49,088 bases of DNA from positions 49,126-98,213 of the forward strand of contig JANWZS010000005.1 in NCBI GenBank assembly GCA_025054855.1. Direction: 5' to 3'. Below the pieces are notes generated by a model. It saw only the letters and a program-made list of their open reading frames with translations, was not told the DNA's origin and ran no database searches. The stretch is from Candidatus Nitrosocaldus sp. GTDB taxonomy: Archaea; Thermoproteota; Nitrososphaeria; Nitrososphaerales; Nitrosocaldaceae. A program made the translations under genes and the position numbers. Position 1 is the stretch's first letter; each line of letters opens with the position of its first letter. Positions 43,817 through 49,088 of this stretch are shown in pieces.

Positions 43817-44404
43817 ATGATAGGTATATATACATACATGGATGGAATGCATGTTGGGGATAGGGTGAAGGTACTGGCCATAGGATTGGTATCTGGGTTT
43901 GCTGCAACGCTTATGGTAGCAGGGGTGATATCTGCTGGAGAGGCACTCGCCAACTACCCCCATGGCCTATTCTACCTTGTTATAGGTGGTGCTCTAGGCT
44001 TTGGTACCAATGTAACATACGCCACAAGCATGGGTATAACGATGCATATCGCTGCAGGGACCATGCTAGGCCTAATCGCAACCGTACCTCTAGCAGTATC
44101 TAGTAGGATGCTTATGAGCATATCAAACATCAACCGCTCCCTGATCTATGGTGTGATATTTGGGCTCCTTGTATGGGCACTCTTCTTCATCCCAGTATCA
44201 TACATGCTGGTTATGCCGGCGCTGAGTACGCATGATGGTATGGTACTCGATAGATCTGGCAGTGTCATAATGGATATGAGCGCATTGTTCACCAAGGTAA
44301 TCTACTACGCTATAGGCATACACATACAGTATGGGGTGACGTACTCTATTCTTGCTGGTGTACTGATAAGCAGAACTGTGATGATGCTACCGCTTGAGCG
44401 GTAA
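43817..44404 (+). CDS. Polytopic membrane protein, unknown function
   Basis: A 195-residue protein with about four membrane spans (about 18-42, 50-92 in two parts, 107-130, and a C-terminal one near 160-185). No transporter or enzyme motif is visible; Gly- and Ser-rich helices with conserved-looking His (GITMHIAAGTML, GIHIQYGVTYSI) might bind metal or haem, but this is a guess. ATG 43817 is drawn; ATG 43838 and 43847 are in frame. The region upstream (43780-43815) is very A-rich. Confidence 0.6.
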   Translation: MIGIYTYMDGMHVGDRVKVLAIGLVSGFAATLMVAGVISAGEALANYPHGLFYLVIGGALGFGTNVTYATSMGITMHIAAGTMLGLIATVPLAVSSRMLMSISNINRSLIYGVIFGLLVWALFFIPVSYMLVMPALSTHDGMVLDRSGSVIMDMSALFTKVIYYAIGIHIQYGVTYSILAGVLISRTVMMLPLER

Positions 44405-44908
44405 GCTGAGATGGCCTGATGGTGTAATGATTATGGATTTAGATAAGATCATCCTACATACGTCAGTTTATACTTAACATTATAAGCAATTACCCGTCAG
44501 CCCATAGTTGGGTATGAATATGATCACGTGATGATCGTATCGTGTATACTCGTATATAGCATACCTAGAACCCTCCACATTCATGTATCCGCCTTGCTAG
44601 CCTCTATCATCTCCCCTGGCATCTACCTTAACCCCAATTGCTAATACTATCGCTCATATTGATAGGCCCTCCATCTGCTGAATACAGTGCTCAATGGAAC
44701 TAGCCTGAGTCTCTAACATTGTACTGTAGATCTGAGATCAGTCTATCAACTTGCCTATCTGGTACTCCTGTACCCTCTTGCTAACCAATAAACCCAAGGA
44801 TTCTCGCACCACTCTATTATACTAACGTAATATTTCAAGGCTAGTGTTATCAAGAATTCGTATAGTTCAGCCGAAGATAACAAATAAAAATAAAGAATAA
44901 TTATCGAG
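44405..44908. other. 504-bp spacer with gene debris and no intact gene
   Basis: No open reading frame of useful length on either strand. It contains a 77-bp inverted copy of cheA sequence (44673-44749), a 10-bp palindrome ATCACGTGAT (44523-44532), and short stop-broken stretches on the reverse strand with coding-like composition (for example around 44520-44640). It looks like a decayed gene region or a landing site for duplicated fragments. A non-coding RNA gene is possible. Confidence 0.5.
44673..44749 (-). pseudogene. Fragment of cheA (P3 domain) in inverted orientation
   Basis: The reverse strand of 44673-44749 aligns to cheA 39891-39968 with three mismatches and one missing base in 78 columns. 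In cheA the segment codes for about 26 residues of the P3 domain after THL. Here the single-base deletion shifts the frame and in-frame stops follow, so no CheA protein is made. Similarity stops abruptly on both sides. The + strand of this fragment is antisense to cheA mRNA. Confidence 0.85.
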
Positions 44909-45460
44909 CTAGAAGATCCTGTTTCCTGCAACTATATCATACTTGAACTGCTGGCCACTAGCCGTCTCAACTACCACCGTCAGATTTGTACCAGCACTAA
45001 CAGCACTGGTTAATCTCAGTGTCAGTGAATCAGTGCTTGATGGATTGATTGTGTTTGTACCGCTACTTACACTGGAGCCGAAGTGGAACTGTCCTGCTGC
45101 CAGTGTACCACTATTGAAGCTGTATAGGGCGCCGTTAACATACACCTTGCTTATCTGCACTGCCTGTGGGGAGTTGTTCTTTATGTACATCCCAACGTAT
45201 GCTATTGATGATGAGTTGTTTGCACCAGTTATACCCCCGCCTAGATGATTGAGTAGTGGATTCACCTGTCTAGCATCGTAACCCAGCAGCTGTAGGCTCT
45301 CCGCAACTACGTTCTGTGGTGCAACCTTGCTAGATATGTTCTGGAAGTATGTGTATACTACTACCCCTCCTACCACTGCAATTGCTACCAGCATGAGCGT
45401 TGCTATTATTGGTGATACACCTCTCTTCGCAGCCCTTCTTAACTCGGGTATCTCTTCCAT
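44909..45460 (-). CDS. Archaeal type IV pilin-like protein
   Basis: A 183-residue class III signal peptide protein. Leader MEEIPELRRAAKRG with cleavage after G14, core VSPIIATLMLVAIAVVGGVV then VYTYF, and a Ser/Asn/Gly-rich beta domain (IAYVGMYIKNNSPQAVQISK, LTLRLTSAVSAGTNLTVVVE). SPIIATLMLVAIAV is the hallmark of archaeal pilins rather than archaellins. ATG 45460 is chosen because a reverse-strand TATA (CAAATTATTTTC, about 45484-45495) lies 27 nt upstream; the frame is open to 45511. It is divergent from the second large surface protein and close to a secretion ATPase, so it probably builds an adhesive pilus. Confidence 0.85.
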   Translation of the reverse strand: MEEIPELRRAAKRGVSPIIATLMLVAIAVVGGVVVYTYFQNISSKVAPQNVVAESLQLLGYDARQVNPLLNHLGGGITGANNSSSIAYVGMYIKNNSPQAVQISKVYVNGALYSFNSGTLAAGQFHFGSSVSSGTNTINPSSTDSLTLRLTSAVSAGTNLTVVVETASGQQFKYDIVAGNRIF

Positions 45461-45492
45461 GTAAGATCGTTTATACTCGATATAGAAAATAA

Positions 45493-45519
45493 TTTGTATG
45501 TAAATACTCACAATTACAA
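45493..45519. promoter_or_regulatory. GTATGTAA motif and imperfect inverted repeat between pilin and surface protein 2
   Basis: TTTGTATGTAA (45493-45503) faces ATTACAA (45513-45519), giving TTGTA/TACAA arms, followed by a direct copy of GTATGTA near 45523. The site overlaps the expected promoter of the pilin gene and lies 40 bp before the surface-protein ATG. Same core as at 31128; close to GTTTGTAA at 22209. Confidence 0.45.
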
Positions 45520-45558
45520 TATGTATGTATCTAGAGTTGACTGACTCAATGTTATAAC

Positions 45559-48375
45559 ATGAATGTAAGAAGTGTAAGTATGAGCATGCGGATGTACATG
45601 TTGGTGTGCTTCATAGCATTTATGCTACTCCCCATACCCAAATCGTACACATCCACAGGTTACGAAGATCTCTTGATAAACTTAGCCATCGTTCCTGATA
45701 TAGTTGAGCGAGGAAGTGTGATAAAGGGTTTCGTCTATATCACTGATAGGGAGGGTAAGCCCGTTCCTGCGTGGGAGGATGTTACGGTAGAACTTGCATC
45801 CAACTCGCTAGTCTCACTGCCGCATAGTGTTACCATCAAGGAGGGTCACTTCTACACATCGTTTGAGTTGGAGACCAGAGGTACAGGGGAGGCGAGTGTA
45901 ACTGCAGTATATGGGAGGCAGATAAGTACAGATATCGTGAAGATCATTGATACACATAATAGCACCCATGCTAAAGGGAAGCTAATGTTTGAGATCAGAT
46001 CGCTCACAAGTAATCTACACATGCTTACTGATTCAGAACTCCCGCTAATCCTCTCTATAAAGGATGATGCTGGAAGATACGTGCCAGCACCAACAGACCT
46101 GTATGTTAGACTGTCTTACAGCACTGAACTGATAACCGTTGAGTATAATCCCTATATACCTAAAGATACATCATTCACGCTTCTGAAGGTAAGGAGTTAC
46201 AACTCTGTTGGTATAGCGTACGTAACTGCACACACTGATCTCGATGGTGAGAATGTGGTAACATCAACAAGCATATACATCACATCAGATGGTGCGACCA
46301 GACTGAATGTGAACTTACTTCCTCCAATAGTAAGTAAAGGCTTCACATATGTAGATATATTGATAACACTTATGGATGCCAATGGTGTGCCAGTACTTGC
46401 AGATAGAGATATAGTGGTTAAGATTACATCAGATTCGCCAGCATTGCACAAGCTCGATGAGAACTCTGCACGCTCCAAGTATGTTATAAGAAAGGGTGAA
46501 TATAGTCTCATAAGTAGGGAGCACGCTATATTCGCCTCTACAGGCAAGGTGAGTGTGAGCGCAAGTGCTAGTGGCCTGATGGGAGGCTCTGCTACCCTTA
46601 CCATAGTTGAGCCATTGAGTGAGAATAGTACGAAGAGTAAGGAGAAGGTTCTCAGACTATTTCTGCCTGAGAGCATAGCAAATGGAGGCACGATGAGTGT
46701 TGTATACCAACCATATGCCATTGAAGATGATGGTGATGACTGCCCTAGGTTGGATAAGATAGGCACTGTCAAGGAAGAAGATAGGCATGTTGGTACCATA
46801 GATTTGAGTAGTGTGGTAGAGGAGTGTGACGCAGAAGGCTATAAGGTTCACAATATAGACCTCTTAGAGCATGGGGAGGTATATCCCATAAGTAATGGTG
46901 TAGCAAGAGGGGCATACGTCACAGTCAACGATGCCTCACTGGAGGTTGTATCTAACAATGTAGTTCATAACGCTTATGGCGTAATCACGGTGAAGGGTAA
47001 TAGTAGAAGCAATGAAGAGGTAACACTCTCTGTAAACATGCAGGGTGCTGGTAGTACCAGTGCTAAAGTACAGATCATAGGCAGTAGATTGCCCCATCAA
47101 ACACTTACAGCGCTATATGAGGATACCTCTAGTTACAGATTATTCATAACGGTTGTTGAGTATGGGAACAGGCCTATAATGACCGATATGAGGTATATTA
47201 TAAATCCACTCGCCATATTGGTTGAGATCAAGGGTTCATCGTATGCAGAAGTGGTACTTGAAAAGGGTTCCATAGGCGCACAAGGCCTAGATATAGTGCC
47301 GATAGGAGTGGATGCTAATGTAGCCCTCACATCCCGTGTCAGTCTTGCAGATGACATCTACGATGATGTCATAATAACACTACCCTTCACTACCTTACTA
47401 TCGATCAATGGGGAATACAGGATAGGGTACGTGCAGCTCTTCAAGGGAAACACCATATATACTGCTACTAAGGATACGAAGATAAGACTCGCATCATCTG
47501 ACGATAGTGTGCTTGTACATGATGCTCTGGTAAGGAAGGGTAGTTCATTCGGTGAGTTCACGATAATTCTTACGAATACTAGTAGGGAGAGGAATGTTGA
47601 GATAACCGTGCTAGATAAGGGGAGAAGGAGCATCGATCTCTCTATAGTAGAGAGAGAATTTGATGAGCCAGACATTATAGCATATAGCAATGGTGATGAG
47701 ATAGAGGTCAGGTTATATACTATGAGGAATGCAGAGATAGTATGGAGAGAGATAGATGGCTATACCTATATCCAGAAGGATGATAAGGTTGTTAGGGCTG
47801 ATGGAAGGGGCTTCTACGCCAAGGCGGTGCTCAAACCACTCTCCGAGTGGCAGCAACTCAACGTAGATGCCATGATAGTTGCGCCTGGATACAAGGTATA
47901 CAGTCTGAATTACACCGTATATGAGCTACTACCTCGTGCAGAGGACGGAGATGGGATACTCAGCATATCTGTAAAGACCCGTGACCTGTACGCTGGAGAG
48001 ACTGGGTACATTGATGTATTCGTAAGTGATGTCATGGGAAATCCAGTCAGTGCAACCAAGATCAATATCTATGGGTCAGATGGTGTGGAGGTTCTCACCA
48101 ATACATTGTACACTACAGACGATGGTAGTGCTAGAGCATTCATCAAGGCGGTTAAGGACTCAACCATATACATAGAGGCTAGCAGGACTGGGTACAGTAG
48201 CGCAAGCATACAGATACCATTGCGTGTGACCATACAGGAGCATAAGTATCAAGATACCATTGCAGTAGGTATCAATCACTACATACTCATTGGCACATCA
48301 GTAGCGGGAGTTGCAGCAATACTAACCTTCATGATGAAGAGCAAGAGGAGAAGTTATGCAGATGAAGATTCGTAA
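45559..48375 (+). CDS. Large membrane-anchored surface protein 2 with Ig-like repeats
   Basis: A 938-residue protein with signal peptide (MYMLVCFIAFMLLPIPKSYTS), about seven to eight beta-sandwich modules, and a C-terminal membrane anchor with basic tail (YILIGTSVAGVAAILTFMM then KSKRR). Modules repeat VxDxxGxPVPA, DVTVELxSNSLVxLP and VxIKEGxFxTxFxL patterns as in surface protein 1 at 31194; the last module (LYAGETGYIDVFVSDVMGNP, DDGSARAFIKAV) resembles Big/invasin or carboxypeptidase-regulatory-like beta domains. It is likely displayed at the cell surface. It lies between a pilin gene (divergent) and a secretion ATPase gene 13 bp downstream, so it may be part of, or co-regulated with, a pilus. 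Function unknown. Confidence 0.8.
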   Translation: MNVRSVSMSMRMYMLVCFIAFMLLPIPKSYTSTGYEDLLINLAIVPDIVERGSVIKGFVYITDREGKPVPAWEDVTVELASNSLVSLPHSVTIKEGHFYTSFELETRGTGEASVTAVYGRQISTDIVKIIDTHNSTHAKGKLMFEIRSLTSNLHMLTDSELPLILSIKDDAGRYVPAPTDLYVRLSYSTELITVEYNPYIPKDTSFTLLKVRSYNSVGIAYVTAHTDLDGENVVTSTSIYITSDGATRLNVNLLPPIVSKGFTYVDILITLMDANGVPVLADRDIVVKITSDSPALHKLDENSARSKYVIRKGEYSLISREHAIFASTGKVSVSASASGLMGGSATLTIVEPLSENSTKSKEKVLRLFLPESIANGGTMSVVYQPYAIEDDGDDCPRLDKIGTVKEEDRHVGTIDLSSVVEECDAEGYKVHNIDLLEHGEVYPISNGVARGAYVTVNDASLEVVSNNVVHNAYGVITVKGNSRSNEEVTLSVNMQGAGSTSAKVQIIGSRLPHQTLTALYEDTSSYRLFITVVEYGNRPIMTDMRYIINPLAILVEIKGSSYAEVVLEKGSIGAQGLDIVPIGVDANVALTSRVSLADDIYDDVIITLPFTTLLSINGEYRIGYVQLFKGNTIYTATKDTKIRLASSDDSVLVHDALVRKGSSFGEFTIILTNTSRERNVEITVLDKGRRSIDLSIVEREFDEPDIIAYSNGDEIEVRLYTMRNAEIVWREIDGYTYIQKDDKVVRADGRGFYAKAVLKPLSEWQQLNVDAMIVAPGYKVYSLNYTVYELLPRAEDGDGILSISVKTRDLYAGETGYIDVFVSDVMGNPVSATKINIYGSDGVEVLTNTLYTTDDGSARAFIKAVKDSTIYIEASRTGYSSASIQIPLRVTIQEHKYQDTIAVGINHYILIGTSVAGVAAILTFMMKSKRRSYADEDS

Positions 48376-48388
48376 CACGGTGGTATGA

Positions 48389-49088
48389 ATGGATGGACTA
48401 AAGCATATGTGTATAGTAAATAATGTCCGTCTAAGAAAGGGTATTGGTGCTGGACTGGATATATTGAATAGAGTATTTGCACGCAGTGCAACGCAGATAC
48501 AGTCCAGTAATAATAAGGATTATCGTGGTAGCAATAATAGTAGTGATAACACTAGCCTAATCAAACCCAGATACAACATCATAACGATAGAGAGGTTAGA
48601 ACTATTCAATACAGCAATCTATGCTGCTATAGTTGATGATGCTAGTGCCAAAGGCGGCAAACGATATATACTAATAGAGCCTACTCTGACATCTAGAGAT
48701 GTTAAGAACCTTGCATTCATAAAGCAAGTTATAATCGATGAACTTCTCATAGATATGAGTATGGTGCAGAGATCTACTAAGAAAGAGATGGAAGATAAAC
48801 TCTCATACGAATTAGAGACGATAGCTAAAAAATACGACCTACATGTGAACAGATCGTTCAACAAGCTCAGATACTATCTTATCAGGGATCTCCTATATCT
48901 AGGCAAGATAGAACCACTGATGCATGATCACATGATAGAGGAGGTTAACTGTGATGGTCCAAATATACCACTCTACATATGGCATAGGGAGCATGAGTCA
49001 TTGCCAACGAATATAGTGTTCAGTGATGAAGAGCTTAACAGCATGGTGATCAAGATGGCATATCTTGCAGGGAAGCACATATCGCTCT
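48389..49088 (+). CDS. Type II/IV secretion (pilus assembly) ATPase, N-terminal part; continues past window
   Basis: A frame open from ATG 48389 to the window edge (233 codons). Residues 1-60 are a poorly conserved Asn/Ser-containing lead (SNNKDYRGSNNSSDNTS). Residues about 170-233 match the N-terminal domain of archaeal GspE/VirB11-like ATPases (IRDLLYLGKIEPLMHDHMIE, then EVNCDGPNIPLYIWHRE and MAYLAGKHIS). The Walker motifs should follow outside the window. It differs from ArlI and, with the pilin at 44909, suggests a type IV pilus system. GGTGG at 48379-48383 is a Shine-Dalgarno 5 nt before the ATG. It is 13 bp after surface protein 2, so they are probably co-transcribed. Confidence 0.82.
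   Translation, partial: MDGLKHMCIVNNVRLRKGIGAGLDILNRVFARSATQIQSSNNKDYRGSNNSSDNTSLIKPRYNIITIERLELFNTAIYAAIVDDASAKGGKRYILIEPTLTSRDVKNLAFIKQVIIDELLIDMSMVQRSTKKEMEDKLSYELETIAKKYDLHVNRSFNKLRYYLIRDLLYLGKIEPLMHDHMIEEVNCDGPNIPLYIWHREHESLPTNIVFSDEELNSMVIKMAYLAGKHISL

Noticed and set aside
44520-44640. A short gene on the reverse strand in the spacer
   Set aside because: Stretches look coding-like but are broken by stops, with no start, ribosome site or recognisable family.
1-49088. CRISPR array, insertion sequence, rRNA genes or prophage
   Set aside because: No spaced repeats, transposase, integrase, terminal inverted repeats of an element or rRNA sequence were seen; the tandem repeats present are short microsatellites.

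Overview
The window looks like a chromosomal segment of a thaumarchaeon (Nitrososphaeria), most likely from the thermophilic, Nitrosocaldus-like end of the group. This is inferred, not proven. The reasons are: a methylmalonyl-CoA mutase/epimerase/MeaB cluster of the kind used in the thaumarchaeal 3-hydroxypropionate/4-hydroxybutyrate cycle; archaeal HMG-CoA synthase, diphthine synthase and a ThiD-ThiN fusion; an archaellum operon; three tRNA genes that all carry introns; AT-rich archaeal TATA boxes placed about 26 nt before many start codons, which implies largely leaderless mRNAs; and GAGGTGAT-type Shine-Dalgarno sites inside operons. Arg is mostly AGG and Ile mostly ATA throughout.

Positions 1-22112 are mainly housekeeping and metabolism. 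They hold a partial CDGSH iron-sulfur protein, a metallophosphoesterase, the mce-mcmA-meaB cluster, a cytidylyltransferase-type FAD synthetase candidate with an N-terminal HTH, diphthine synthase fused to a DUF357-like tail, inositol-3-phosphate synthase, a nitrilase-family amidase, SMC, a sugar nucleotidyltransferase, ThiDN, an HTH-PLD-like regulator with a palindromic operator candidate, an intron-containing tRNA-Ala(CGC), several zinc-ribbon proteins around a thioredoxin, an acyl-CoA synthetase, two hypothetical genes and a radical SAM enzyme.

Positions 22200-41000 form a motility and taxis island. An archaellum operon in the crenarchaeal order arlB-arlX-arlG-arlF-arlH-arlI-arlJ (+) is followed by cheC-cheD-cheR (-), a large Ig-like-repeat surface protein (+), a soluble MCP-like protein with inverted domain order (-), and mcp-cheW-cheY-cheB-cheA (+). 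The transmembrane receptor feeds CheW/CheA, CheA phosphorylates CheY (and possibly CheB), and CheR/CheB/CheD adjust receptor modification. CheC is the likely CheY-P phosphatase. No CheF, ArlC/D/E set or prepilin peptidase is seen, so the link from CheY to the motor is not explained by known parts.

Positions 41000-49088 begin with tRNA-Asp(GUC) and tRNA-Lys(UUU), divergent and both intron-containing, the latter with two introns. Then come a PNPOx-like flavoprotein, HMG-CoA synthase and two small membrane proteins. A 504-bp spacer follows that contains a roughly 95 percent identical 77-bp inverted copy of part of cheA. The window closes with a second surface module: a type IV pilin-like protein (-), a second Ig-like-repeat surface protein (+) and the start of a type II/IV secretion ATPase (+). 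The two large surface proteins share architecture and sit beside the two filament systems. GTATGTAA/GTTTGTAA-type motifs lie upstream of arlB, the cheC/surface-protein-1 pair and the pilin/surface-protein-2 pair, suggesting one regulon. The most novel material is in this right half.
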